From Lachnospiraceae bacterium (GTDB lineage Bacteria > Bacillota_A > Clostridia > Lachnospirales > Lachnospiraceae), in assembly GCA_016291475.1 (NCBI GenBank), contig JAEEXJ010000022.1:1-35388 (forward strand): a stretch of DNA of 35,388 bases, written 5' to 3'. Numbering within the stretch: the first letter of the stretch is position 1; each line of letters starts with the position of its first letter. Below are positions 7,355 to 15,358 of this stretch, one piece after another. A model generated the notes under the pieces. The model saw nothing but the letters and a program-made list of their open reading frames with translations, searched no databases and was not told where the DNA came from. The position numbers were made by a program, and so were the translations under genes.

Positions 7355-8323
7355 ATGAAACGTATAGCTGAGCGCCTTTATAACGGAATAATCAAAGAAA
7401 ACCCCACCTTTGTCCTGACACTCGGAATGTGCCCCACACTTGCGGTAACCACATCCGCTATAAACGGACTTGGAATGGGACTTACGACATGCGCTGTTCT
7501 TGCTTTGAGTAATCTTTTTATCTCGATCCTGAGAAAAGTAATACCCGATAAAGTAAGAATCCCCGCATTCATAGTTATCGTTGCATCATTTGTAACCATG
7601 GTTCAGCTTCTTTTGGAAGCATATCTGCCTTCGCTTAATCAGTCGCTTGGAATATACATTCCTCTGATCGTTGTTAACTGTATTATCCTTGGACGTGCAG
7701 AGAGCTATGCATATAAGAATCCTCCCCTTCCTTCGCTTTTTGACGGTATCGGAATGGGCCTCGGATTTACCTTTGCACTTACTATTCTCGGAATTTTCAG
7801 AGAGTTTATAGGAAGCGGAACATTCTTCGGAAACAGAGTATTCCCCGAAGAGTACGGAGTTACCATCTTCGTTCTTGCACCCGGTGCGTTCTTCGTGCTT
7901 GCCGGACTTGTTGCGATTCAGAATTACATCAAGGCTAAGATGGAAGCTAAGGGTAAAGATACTTCCAAGATCGGTTCCGGTTGCGGTATGAACTGCATGG
8001 GATGCCCCGAAGCAAAGGGGTGCTCCAAGGCTGGGAAGTCTGCGGAAACAGAAGATTCCACAGAAGAAAAGACTGACAAGCCTTCCGAGAACGTAGAAGA
8101 AAAGGAAGAAAAATCCGAAGCAAAAGCAGAGGTGGATAACGAAGAGCCTGAAGAACAAAATGAACCGGAACAGGCTGAAGATGTTACAGAAAACGGGGCT
8201 GAAGATGAAGAGGCCTCTTCCGATGAAGAAAAATCCGGTGAGGAAGAAGATTCGGAAGATAATAAACCTGCTCAGAACAAGCCCTCAAATAATAAGAAGA
8301 AAAAAGGCAAAAGGAGGAAATGA
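7355..8323 (+). CDS. rnfE: Rnf complex subunit E with an unusual Cys-rich and acidic C-terminal extension
   Basis: Residues 1-~200 are a normal RnfE/NqrD-like membrane protein with about six helices; 'NPTFVLTLGMCPTLAVTTSA' and 'PLIVVNCIILGRAESYA' carry the conserved in-membrane cysteines thought to help hold an iron centre with RnfA. The typical protein ends near here, but this one continues for ~120 residues. First comes a four-cysteine cluster, C210/C214/C217/C223 ('CGMNCMGCPEAKGC'). A long Glu/Ser-rich acidic stretch (about 230-305) follows, and then a basic end (NNKKKKGKRRK). The base composition of the tail differs from the core. The start follows rnfG with no gap (GGGGG ribosome site), and the TGA stop overlaps the rnfA region. 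Confidence 0.94.
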   Translation: MKRIAERLYNGIIKENPTFVLTLGMCPTLAVTTSAINGLGMGLTTCAVLALSNLFISILRKVIPDKVRIPAFIVIVASFVTMVQLLLEAYLPSLNQSLGIYIPLIVVNCIILGRAESYAYKNPPLPSLFDGIGMGLGFTFALTILGIFREFIGSGTFFGNRVFPEEYGVTIFVLAPGAFFVLAGLVAIQNYIKAKMEAKGKDTSKIGSGCGMNCMGCPEAKGCSKAGKSAETEDSTEEKTDKPSENVEEKEEKSEAKAEVDNEEPEEQNEPEQAEDVTENGAEDEEASSDEEKSGEEEDSEDNKPAQNKPSNNKKKKGKRRK

Positions 8324-8325
8324 AT

Positions 8326-8910
8326 ATGGACGGATTGAAAAATATGCTCCTTTTGCTGGTAGGTTCTTCACTTGTATCAAACGTAGTTCTCAGCCAGTTC
8401 CTCGGACTTTGTCCATTCCTTGGTGTATCCAAGAAGATCAAGACGGCTGCGGGAATGGGTACAGCGGTTATCTTCGTTATAACCCTTGCGAGCTTTGTTG
8501 CCGGGGTGCTCTATAAGCTTATTCTTGTACCGCTAGGCATCACATATCTGCAGACAATAGTATTTATACTCGTTATCGCTGCACTGGTACAGTTTGTTGA
8601 GATGTTCCTTAAGAAGATGATCCCTTCGCTTTATAAAGCTCTCGGTGTTTATCTTCCTCTCATCACCACCAACTGTGCGGTTCTCGGTGTTGCCGTAAGT
8701 AATGTTCAGAAAAACTACGGAGTGATCAAAGGAGTAGTAAACGGATTCGGAACGGCTGTAGGATTTACGATCGCTATCGTGATCCTTGCAGGTATCAGAG
8801 AAAAGATGGAATATACCGAAGTTCCTAAGCCTTTCAAAGGAATGCCCATAGTACTTCTGACGGCAGGCCTTATGGCAATCGCGTTCTGGGGATTTTCGGG
8901 ACTTCTGTAA
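8326..8910 (+). CDS. rnfA: Rnf complex subunit A
   Basis: A 194-residue membrane protein of six helices, paralogous to RnfE and inserted in the opposite orientation. 'VLSQFLGLCPFLGVSKKI' and 'PLITTNCAVLGVAV' carry the two conserved cysteines. AGGAGG at 8312-8317 is eight bases from ATG 8326 but only two from an upstream in-frame ATG at 8320, which overlaps the rnfE stop; the 8326 start (MDGLKNM) was therefore preferred. It lies inside the operon between rnfE and rnfB. Confidence 0.96.
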   Translation: MDGLKNMLLLLVGSSLVSNVVLSQFLGLCPFLGVSKKIKTAAGMGTAVIFVITLASFVAGVLYKLILVPLGITYLQTIVFILVIAALVQFVEMFLKKMIPSLYKALGVYLPLITTNCAVLGVAVSNVQKNYGVIKGVVNGFGTAVGFTIAIVILAGIREKMEYTEVPKPFKGMPIVLLTAGLMAIAFWGFSGLL

Positions 8911-8926
8911 ATAAAAGGGGAATGAA

Positions 8927-9712
8927 ATGGCAGGAGTATTGACAGCTGCATTATGTACGGCGTGTGTCGGAATATTTGTGGGACTTTTCCTGGGCGCAGC
9001 CGGTATTATTTTCAAAGTAAAAGTAGATGAAAGAGAAGAGAAGGTTCTTGATGCTCTTCCCGGTAATAACTGCGGAGGATGCGGATACCCCGGTTGTTCG
9101 GGACTTGCCGCAGCCATAGTCAAAGGTGAAGCTCCGGTAAACGGATGCCCTGTGGGCGGAAGTGAAGTCGGTGACAAGATAGCCGCGATCATGGGAACCG
9201 AGTCGGGTGCAAGCGTTAAACAGGTTGCTTTTGTTGCCTGCATGGGCGATTGCGAAAAGGCTCAGGAAAACTACGAATATGTGGGACCCAAGGACTGCAG
9301 AGTAGTGGACTTTACACCCGGAGGCGGCCCTAAAGCATGCAGGGAAGGATGTCTCGGAGGCGGTACTTGCGTAGACGTATGTCCTTTCGATGCAATACAT
9401 GTCGTAAACGGGATTGCTGTAGTGGATAAGGAGGCATGCAAGGCCTGCGGCAAGTGTGTTGCCGCCTGTCCCAGAAAGCTTATCAGTCTTGTTCCTTATG
9501 ATGCGCCTCACCATGTCGCATGCTCATCACATGCAAAAGGACCCGAAGTTATGAAGGTTTGTTCCGCAGGCTGTATCGGATGCGGACTTTGTGTAAGGAA
9601 TTGTCCTCAGGCTGCAGTTGCCGTCACGGACAACCTTGCAAGAATTGATTATGATAAATGTACGGGATGCGGAATCTGCACAGAGAAGTGTCCCAAGAAG
9701 GTAATCGTCTGA
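8927..9712 (+). CDS. rnfB: Rnf complex subunit B (multi-iron-sulfur, ferredoxin-side subunit)
   Basis: A 261-residue subunit that takes electrons from ferredoxin. One N-terminal helix (residues 4-29) anchors it. The RnfB-specific 4Fe-4S domain has C49, C52, C57 and C74 ('NNCGGCGYPGC', 'GCP'). The C-terminal half holds several ferredoxin-type motifs, including 'CKACGKCVAACP', 'CIGCGLCVRNCP' and 'CTGCGICTEKCP', plus a less regular 'CLGGGTCVDVCP'. Ribosome site AAGGGG precedes ATG 8927. Last subunit gene of the operon. Confidence 0.96.
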   Translation: MAGVLTAALCTACVGIFVGLFLGAAGIIFKVKVDEREEKVLDALPGNNCGGCGYPGCSGLAAAIVKGEAPVNGCPVGGSEVGDKIAAIMGTESGASVKQVAFVACMGDCEKAQENYEYVGPKDCRVVDFTPGGGPKACREGCLGGGTCVDVCPFDAIHVVNGIAVVDKEACKACGKCVAACPRKLISLVPYDAPHHVACSSHAKGPEVMKVCSAGCIGCGLCVRNCPQAAVAVTDNLARIDYDKCTGCGICTEKCPKKVIV

Positions 9713-9719
9713 ATTAATT

Positions 9720-10847
9720 ATGGCAGGTAAAATGAATCTACCCGATGATAACGACAGAAGAGATATCACACCACAGCAGACTGCTGCTATGGTGATGAGT
9801 GCTTTTATCATTCTTTTGATCATCGTGATAGTTCTTATTGCCAACAGAAAGCCTGCGCATCATCAAAGTCCTGTGGTATTAGATCCGATCCTTGCGGAGG
9901 ATGAAAGCCCGGTTGTCAAACCCGATACTCCCGTATCGAGCGAGGTTAAGCCCGGAGATCTTGATTTCTGGGATATGTATCCGGAAAATACGGGTGAAGG
10001 TGAGGAAGATGAAAATCACCAGTCTGCTGTTACCGATAAGGATGATAAGGAAGGCGACACAGAAGAGGAAACTCCCACGGAAGCTACGGACGGAAAGCAC
10101 ACGCTTGTAGTAAACCGAGACGGTTCCGAGGAGTGGGTTTTGATAACTCCTTACCTTCCCAAGAATGATTACGATTATACAAACCTTGTTTCCCAGTCCG
10201 GAAGAATGGCATATTATACGGACAGCAGGGTTACTTCATATCTAGGCGTTACCATTGATAAATATGACGATTACGTTGATTTCGGGCTTTTAAGAGATGA
10301 CGGCATCGATTATGTAATGGTAAGGGTAGGCGTAAGAGGCTACGGCACCGGTACCATAACGTTGGATGATTACTATACAGATAATATTTCAAGGGCTAAT
10401 CAGGCAGGGCTTGAAGTCGGAATATACTTTTCGTCCCAGGCCATAACCCCCGAAGAAGCCATGGAAGAAGCTGTTGCCCTAATAGCTGTTGCGCAGGAGA
10501 ACAAAGTTACATATCCTCTTGCCATCGATATCGGTTTTATATTAAATGACACTTCCAGGATTGAGGAACTTACCAAGACTGAGAAGACTGAGATCATCAG
10601 AACCTTTGCGGATGCCGTTAAGGAGGCAGGTTTTAACTGTGTTATTCATGCGGATAAAGAATTTCTTATAAAAGAGATCGATCTGAGCAAGTTTTCTGAT
10701 GTTGACATATGGCTTGATAATAACGGAGATCTTCCCGATTATCCTTATGCATTTACCATGTGGGAATATGCTTCGAACGGAAGCGTAAACGGGATAAACG
10801 GTCCCGCGGATATGTCCATATCATTCATAGACTATACACAGAAATGA
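9720..10847 (+). CDS. Membrane-anchored GH25-like protein with substituted catalytic residues
   Basis: A 375-residue protein. A short cytoplasmic start is followed by one hydrophobic helix (AAMVMSAFIILLIIVIVLI, about residues 22-40) and an acidic, proline-containing linker (about 45-130). From ~170 to the end it resembles the GH25 lysozyme barrel ('DGIDYVMVRVGVRGYG', 'ANQAGLEVGIYFSSQA', 'FTMWEYAS', final 'DMSISF'). GH25 enzymes normally have GIDVS with a catalytic Asp and a DxE pair. Here the first site reads 'GVTID' (T178 in the Asp place) and the second 'AIDIG' (D270, with G272 where Glu is expected). It may be a non-catalytic wall-binding protein or have altered chemistry. It begins eight bases after rnfB. 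The ribosome site is poor, and an in-frame ATG at 9732 is an alternative start. Confidence 0.78.
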   Translation: MAGKMNLPDDNDRRDITPQQTAAMVMSAFIILLIIVIVLIANRKPAHHQSPVVLDPILAEDESPVVKPDTPVSSEVKPGDLDFWDMYPENTGEGEEDENHQSAVTDKDDKEGDTEEETPTEATDGKHTLVVNRDGSEEWVLITPYLPKNDYDYTNLVSQSGRMAYYTDSRVTSYLGVTIDKYDDYVDFGLLRDDGIDYVMVRVGVRGYGTGTITLDDYYTDNISRANQAGLEVGIYFSSQAITPEEAMEEAVALIAVAQENKVTYPLAIDIGFILNDTSRIEELTKTEKTEIIRTFADAVKEAGFNCVIHADKEFLIKEIDLSKFSDVDIWLDNNGDLPDYPYAFTMWEYASNGSVNGINGPADMSISFIDYTQK

Positions 10848-10853
10848 TGATAG

Positions 10854-10938
10854 TGACGGTGTGGAACAGGGGGACGGTTCTGCCGTTCCACAAGAATCAC
10901 GTGGAACGGCAGAACCGTCCCCCTGTTCCACACCGTCA
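10854..10938. repeat. Long perfect palindrome (REP/IS200-like hairpin element)
   Basis: Two 38-base arms (10854-10891 and 10901-10938) are exact reverse complements around a nine-base centre. Each arm also contains a GTGGAAC…GTTCCAC pair, so each arm can fold on itself as well. The core GGGGGACGGTTC is, from memory, a widespread intergenic repeat in bacteria linked to REP-associated tyrosine transposases. No transposase is nearby. It sits between two convergent genes and lacks a T-tract, so it is not a standard terminator, though it would fold strongly in RNA. Confidence 0.9.
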
Positions 10939-10945
10939 TCATTGG

Positions 10946-11731
10946 TCATATATTAATCTTAATTGAGTTGTAGATCTCGGCGTAGACTTTACCCGAAACC
11001 TCATCTATGTAGTTCTCGGGGTAGTTCTTATCCCCGTTTTTCCTTTTAAGAATGTCTACTGCTTTATTATATGCGATGGCAGCCTCCAGGGCTGACTCGT
11101 AATAACCTATCTTGGTATACCCCGAAGTGTGGATCCTGGCTATATAGCCTTTATTGTCCGGGGAAACTATAACTCCGTGATAAGTGTTCAGGATTTCCAG
11201 ATTTGACCTTCTGTAGTCGTATGGATCTCCGTTTATGAACCTGCAGTCTCTTCCAATCACTGAATAGGGCTTTAGTCCGAATCTGGAACCTATCGACAGC
11301 TGTGAGCCGTAATCTGCGACGAAATAATGACCGCCCCTTGCGGATATCTTATGGGATGAGAAGTAAAAAAGGTCCTCCAAATCAAATGTAAAAACGATTT
11401 CCGGCGTCAGATGATAGTTGAAATAGTCCTTGCGCAGATATATGGGGCTTCCGAAATAAATGCCGTTGTCGCGCAAATTCATTAAAATAACGGCTTTTTC
11501 ATATTTAAGAGCCTTAAAATCTTGAAAATCATCCAATGAAATGCTATTGTTTTCAAGTACTTTTAAAGCGGTAAGATATGCTTTATGAGCCTTTTTTACA
11601 TCGGGATATGACCCGAGGGAGATATGGCGTGACGCCTTCGTGACCGATGCACGGTATAACACTTTACCGGTTGACGTCTCGGTAATATAGACTCCCTTTG
11701 GTGTTTTTACGTTTTTTTCCGATTTGCTCAT
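10946..11731 (-). CDS. AP2-domain / HNH-like DNA-binding protein
   Basis: A 261-residue protein resembling phage and mobile-element HNH-AP2 proteins. The C-terminal region (about 185-250) fits an AP2 domain: 'YHGVIVSPDNKGYIARI', 'KIGYYESALEAAIAYNKA', then 'NYPENY', matching the family ending 'NFP'. The N-terminal 'KGVYITETSTGKVLYRASV… HISLGSYPDVKKAHKAY' may be a second, weaker copy. The middle has 'GRDCRFINGDPYDYRRSNLEIL', which looks like the DHINGNxxDNRxxNL segment of HNH nucleases but without the key histidine, so cutting activity is doubtful. No clear ribosome site precedes ATG 11731. It is divergent from thrC with only 32 bases between, so the two promoters must overlap coding sequence. 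A regulatory or former homing-nuclease role is inference. Confidence 0.65.
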   Translation of the reverse strand: MSKSEKNVKTPKGVYITETSTGKVLYRASVTKASRHISLGSYPDVKKAHKAYLTALKVLENNSISLDDFQDFKALKYEKAVILMNLRDNGIYFGSPIYLRKDYFNYHLTPEIVFTFDLEDLFYFSSHKISARGGHYFVADYGSQLSIGSRFGLKPYSVIGRDCRFINGDPYDYRRSNLEILNTYHGVIVSPDNKGYIARIHTSGYTKIGYYESALEAAIAYNKAVDILKRKNGDKNYPENYIDEVSGKVYAEIYNSIKINI

Positions 11732-11763
11732 GAAAATATTGTAACACAGGAAGGATCAATATT

Positions 11764-13251
11764 ATGAAAGAAGTTACTTATTCGAGTACAAGAGGAGAGG
11801 GTATTAAATTATCCGCTTCCATGGCGGTATTAAAGGGACTTGCTTCCGACGGAGGTCTTTTTGTTCCCGACCATATTCCTACTCTTGATAAGTCTTTAAA
11901 AGAACTGGCTGAAATGGACTATCAGGGCCTTGCATATGAGGTTATGAAGCTTTTCCTCACCGATTATACCGAGGATGAGCTTAAGAAGTGCATTGCTGCA
12001 GCTTATGACTCCAAGTTCGATACCGAAGAGATCGCTCCTCTTTCGGAGAGCTGCGGATCTTATTATCTTGAGCTTTTCCATGGTGCCACCATAGCATTTA
12101 AGGACATGGCTCTTTCACTCCTTCCTCATCTTATGACCACTGCGGCCAAAAAGAACGGTCTTGATAAAGAGATCGTAATCCTGACCGCCACCAGCGGAGA
12201 TACCGGAAAGGCAGCTCTTGCGGGATTTGCCGATGTGCCCGGAACCAGGATCGTTGTCTTTTATCCCAAGAGCGGTGTTTCTCCCATTCAGGAGAAGCAG
12301 ATGGTTACCCAGAAGGGTGCCAACACCATGGTAGTGGGAATCCACGGAAACTTCGATGATGCCCAGACCGGCGTTAAGAAGATCTTCGGAGATAAGGAAT
12401 TTGCTAAGGAACTTGACGAGAAGGGATTTGTATTCTCATCCGCCAACTCCATCAATATAGGAAGACTTGTTCCTCAGGTTTGCTACTATGTATGGGCTTA
12501 TACCAGACTTCTCAAAGAGGAGAGGATTAAGGACGGAGATCAGATCAATGTCTGTGTTCCTACCGGAAACTTCGGAAATATACTTGCTGCATTCTATGCC
12601 AAGAACATGGGACTTCCCATTAAGAAGCTTATCTGTGCATCAAACACCAATAAGGTCCTTTTCGACTTCTTCGAGTCAGGAACTTATGACAGAAACAGAG
12701 AGTTCCATGTAACCTCATCACCTTCCATGGATATTCTTATTTCCAGCAACCTCGAGAGACTTATCTACATGATCGCGGGAAATGATGTGAAGAGATGTGC
12801 TGAGCTCATGGGTGAGCTTTCCGGAAACGGCAAGTATTCCATCAGCGATTCCGAAAAGAAGGGCCTTGCAGATTTCTATGGCGGATATGCCGACGAGAAG
12901 GAAACCTCTGAACAGATTGCCAAGATCTACAAGACAAGCGGATATGTGATCGATACTCATACCGCAGTCGCTTCATTTGTATGTGATAAGTATAAGGCTG
13001 AGACCAGAGACGATACCCCTGTGGTCATCGCTTCGACCGCAAGTCCTTATAAGTTCACCAGAAGCGTAATGAATTCGATCGATCCCGAGTATGACAAGAA
13101 GACAGATTTCGAACTCATCGATGACCTTTGCAAGATCTCAAATGTCGAGATTCCTCAGGCTATCGAAGATATCAGAACCGCTCCCGTTCTTCACAAGACC
13201 GAGTGCGATATAGATGAAATGAAAACAGTTATTGCGGGATTCCTTAAATGA
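11764..13251 (+). CDS. thrC: Threonine synthase
   Basis: PLP enzyme converting O-phosphohomoserine to threonine in the cytoplasm. The protein has 495 residues, in the long (yeast/E. coli-type) class. The N-terminal 'YSSTRGEGIKLSASMAVLKGLASDGGLFVPD' region, the PLP lysine in 'ATIAFKDMALSLLP' (K113), the phosphate loop region 'ATSGDTGKAAL' and 'VPTGNFGNILAAFYAKNMG' are diagnostic. AGGAAGG at 11748-11754 precedes ATG 11764 by nine bases. The stop overlaps the next gene (ATGA), making it the first gene of the long operon to 31554. No threonine-responsive leader was seen. Confidence 0.96.
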   Translation: MKEVTYSSTRGEGIKLSASMAVLKGLASDGGLFVPDHIPTLDKSLKELAEMDYQGLAYEVMKLFLTDYTEDELKKCIAAAYDSKFDTEEIAPLSESCGSYYLELFHGATIAFKDMALSLLPHLMTTAAKKNGLDKEIVILTATSGDTGKAALAGFADVPGTRIVVFYPKSGVSPIQEKQMVTQKGANTMVVGIHGNFDDAQTGVKKIFGDKEFAKELDEKGFVFSSANSINIGRLVPQVCYYVWAYTRLLKEERIKDGDQINVCVPTGNFGNILAAFYAKNMGLPIKKLICASNTNKVLFDFFESGTYDRNREFHVTSSPSMDILISSNLERLIYMIAGNDVKRCAELMGELSGNGKYSISDSEKKGLADFYGGYADEKETSEQIAKIYKTSGYVIDTHTAVASFVCDKYKAETRDDTPVVIASTASPYKFTRSVMNSIDPEYDKKTDFELIDDLCKISNVEIPQAIEDIRTAPVLHKTECDIDEMKTVIAGFLK

Positions 13252-15071
13252 AAAGAACTACTTCAGAAGAATATGTAAAAAGGCTTGATGCCTTAAGAAA
13301 CGAAATGCTCGCCGCCGGGACAGACGTATACTATGTCCCGGGCGGTGATTTTCATATGTCCGAATACATTTCGGATTATTTTAAATGCAGAGAATATCTG
13401 TCCGGCTTCGACGGATCGAACGGTGAGATGGTTATTACAAAAGAGGGAGCTTTCCTTTGGACCGACGGAAGATATTTCCTCCAGGCTGACGAGCAGCTTC
13501 AGGGAACCGGTATTACTCTTATGAAGATGGGAGAGCCCGGAGTTCCCAAGATTTCGGACTTCATAAAGGATGCTCTTCATGACGGAGAGTCTCTCGGATT
13601 CGACGGAAGATGCGTGCCTGCATACTTCTACGACATAATTAAAAAGAAACTCGGCGGAGCTGATGTTGCGTTTGTAACGGACATCGATCTTGTCGGAAAT
13701 ATCTGGACAGACAGACCTGCGCTTCCTTCCGGAAAGGCATGGATCCTTGATGATTCATATACCGGAATGAGCTTTGACGATAAACTTACCAAGGTTCGTG
13801 AAAAGCTTGCAGAAGACGAGTGCGACATGCTCGTGCTTTCATCACTCGATGATATCGCATGGCTTTTCGGATTCCGCGGAAATGATATTGATTTCAATCC
13901 CGTTTCTCTTTCCTATGCCGTTATTACATCCGATAAGAGCGTGCTCTACATGGATGAAGAAAAGGCTGCGGATATTAAGGATGCTCTTACCGCAAAGGGA
14001 ATAGAGATCAAGGGTTACGAAGAGATCTTCTGCGACCTCAAGGCAATGGATCCCGCTCTTAAAGTAAGCCTCGACAGATCCGTTTCCAATCTGAAGCTTA
14101 CATCATCGCTTCCGGGAAATGTTAAGACCGTTGATAAGCCTTCACCCACAGTCCTTTTGAAAGCTTGCAAGACGGAGACAGAAGTTGAGAATGAGAGAAA
14201 AGCTCATATCTCAGACGGTGCTGCTCTTACAAGGATCCTTTATTATCTTAAGAAGATTCAGGGAACTCCCGAACTTCTCGAAGGTAAGATCACCGAACTT
14301 GATGTTGCAGAAAAGCTTCTTTCATACAGAGCTGAAGCAGACGATTTCAAGGGAGAAAGTTTTGCTCCTATCGTAGCTACGGGAGCACACGGTGCGATCA
14401 TTCACTACGAGCCCACTCCCGAGACCAATGTTCCCGTCGAGAATAATACTTTGATCCTTCTGGATACCGGCGGACATTATATGAGAGGAACTACCGATGT
14501 TACCAGAACGGTTTCCATAGGTACTCCCTCTGAAAAGATGAAAAAGCTTTATACCGCGGTCCTTAAAGGAAACGTTGCACTTTCGCATACTGTTTTCAAA
14601 AAAGGTACTGTCGGAAGGACACTTGATATCCTGGCAAGAAAACCTCTTTGGGACTTGGGATATGATTACAATCACGGAACAGGTCACGGAGTCGGATACC
14701 TTCTCAATGTACATGAAGGTCCTCAGAATATTTCCACCGGAGTCCGTACCAACGGAGGAACACCTTTTGAGATCGGAATGATCACATCGGACGAACCCGG
14801 AGTATATCTACCCGGAGAGTTCGGTATCAGAACCGAGAATATGATGGTATGTGTTCCCAAAATAAAGAATGAATTCGGAGAGTTCTACGGATTTGAGACT
14901 CTTACAATGGCTCCTTTTGACAGAGATCTTATAGATGTATCGATGCTTACCAATGACGAATTGGAAGCGGTAAACAGGTATCACAAAGATGTTTATGAGA
15001 CGATTTCGGATCTCCTTCCGGAAGAAGTTAAGAACTGGCTTTGTGAAGTGACCAAACCTTTAACCAGATGA
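13248..15071 (+). CDS. Aminopeptidase P family protein (Xaa-Pro aminopeptidase, M24B)
   Basis: A 607-residue cytoplasmic metallopeptidase that removes an N-terminal residue preceding proline. It has two creatinase-like N-terminal domains (about 1-300), then the 'pita-bread' catalytic domain and an M24 C-terminal extension ('FYGFETLTMAPFDRDLID'). All five metal ligands are present: D406 and D417 ('LDTGGHYMRGTTDVTRT'), H480 ('NHGTGHGVGYLL'), E516 ('SDEPGVYLPG') and E530 ('IRTENM'). The three-domain length matches the eukaryote-like/large bacterial class. Start overlaps thrC; stop overlaps the PqqD-like gene. Confidence 0.95.
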   Translation: MKRTTSEEYVKRLDALRNEMLAAGTDVYYVPGGDFHMSEYISDYFKCREYLSGFDGSNGEMVITKEGAFLWTDGRYFLQADEQLQGTGITLMKMGEPGVPKISDFIKDALHDGESLGFDGRCVPAYFYDIIKKKLGGADVAFVTDIDLVGNIWTDRPALPSGKAWILDDSYTGMSFDDKLTKVREKLAEDECDMLVLSSLDDIAWLFGFRGNDIDFNPVSLSYAVITSDKSVLYMDEEKAADIKDALTAKGIEIKGYEEIFCDLKAMDPALKVSLDRSVSNLKLTSSLPGNVKTVDKPSPTVLLKACKTETEVENERKAHISDGAALTRILYYLKKIQGTPELLEGKITELDVAEKLLSYRAEADDFKGESFAPIVATGAHGAIIHYEPTPETNVPVENNTLILLDTGGHYMRGTTDVTRTVSIGTPSEKMKKLYTAVLKGNVALSHTVFKKGTVGRTLDILARKPLWDLGYDYNHGTGHGVGYLLNVHEGPQNISTGVRTNGGTPFEIGMITSDEPGVYLPGEFGIRTENMMVCVPKIKNEFGEFYGFETLTMAPFDRDLIDVSMLTNDELEAVNRYHKDVYETISDLLPEEVKNWLCEVTKPLTR

Positions 15072-15337
15072 ATAATCACATAGGTAATATTTGCAATTAT
15101 CGTATCACGGAAGCGGCGGGGAGATTTTTCCTCTATGACATTTCGGAATGCGGCCCTCACCATAAGAAGCCGCTTCCTTTGAACCGTTCCGGATACGATA
15201 TTGTAAGGTTATGGCTTGAAGACAACACCGAGGAAGCGATTATTGAAAAGCTATCTTCGCTATATGATAGTAATCCCGAAGAGATCGGAAAAGATGTGAG
15301 ATCATTTTTTTCCGATCTTCATAATATGGGATATTAA
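15068..15337 (+). CDS. PqqD-like small protein (RRE-type peptide-binding fold)
   Basis: An 89-residue protein. 'LPLNRSGYDIVRLWLEDNTEEAIIEKLSSLYD… IGKDVRSFFSDL' has the PqqD pattern: the LN..G..I...L.G..t..ei...L strands and helices, followed by V..FL..L. Such proteins bind leader segments of substrate peptides and pass them to modifying enzymes (PqqD, RiPP recognition elements). No partner enzyme of a known RiPP class is next to it; upstream is aminopeptidase P (ATGA overlap) and downstream the Pel genes after 21 bases. It may serve the leader-like protein at 31672 or have been recruited to the polysaccharide system. Confidence 0.75.
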   Translation: MNNHIGNICNYRITEAAGRFFLYDISECGPHHKKPLPLNRSGYDIVRLWLEDNTEEAIIEKLSSLYDSNPEEIGKDVRSFFSDLHNMGY

Positions 15338-15358
15338 GTATTACATTTGAGGTGAAAA

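Noticed and set aside
7586..9243. Long minus-strand open frames across rnfE-rnfA-rnfB (190 aa and 236 aa)
   Set aside because: They lie opposite well-recognised Rnf genes, have low-complexity or odd composition and no ribosome sites; they are shadows.
10854..10938. Palindrome as an ordinary rho-independent terminator
   Set aside because: No T-tract on either side, and the arms are much longer and more perfect than terminators elsewhere in the window.
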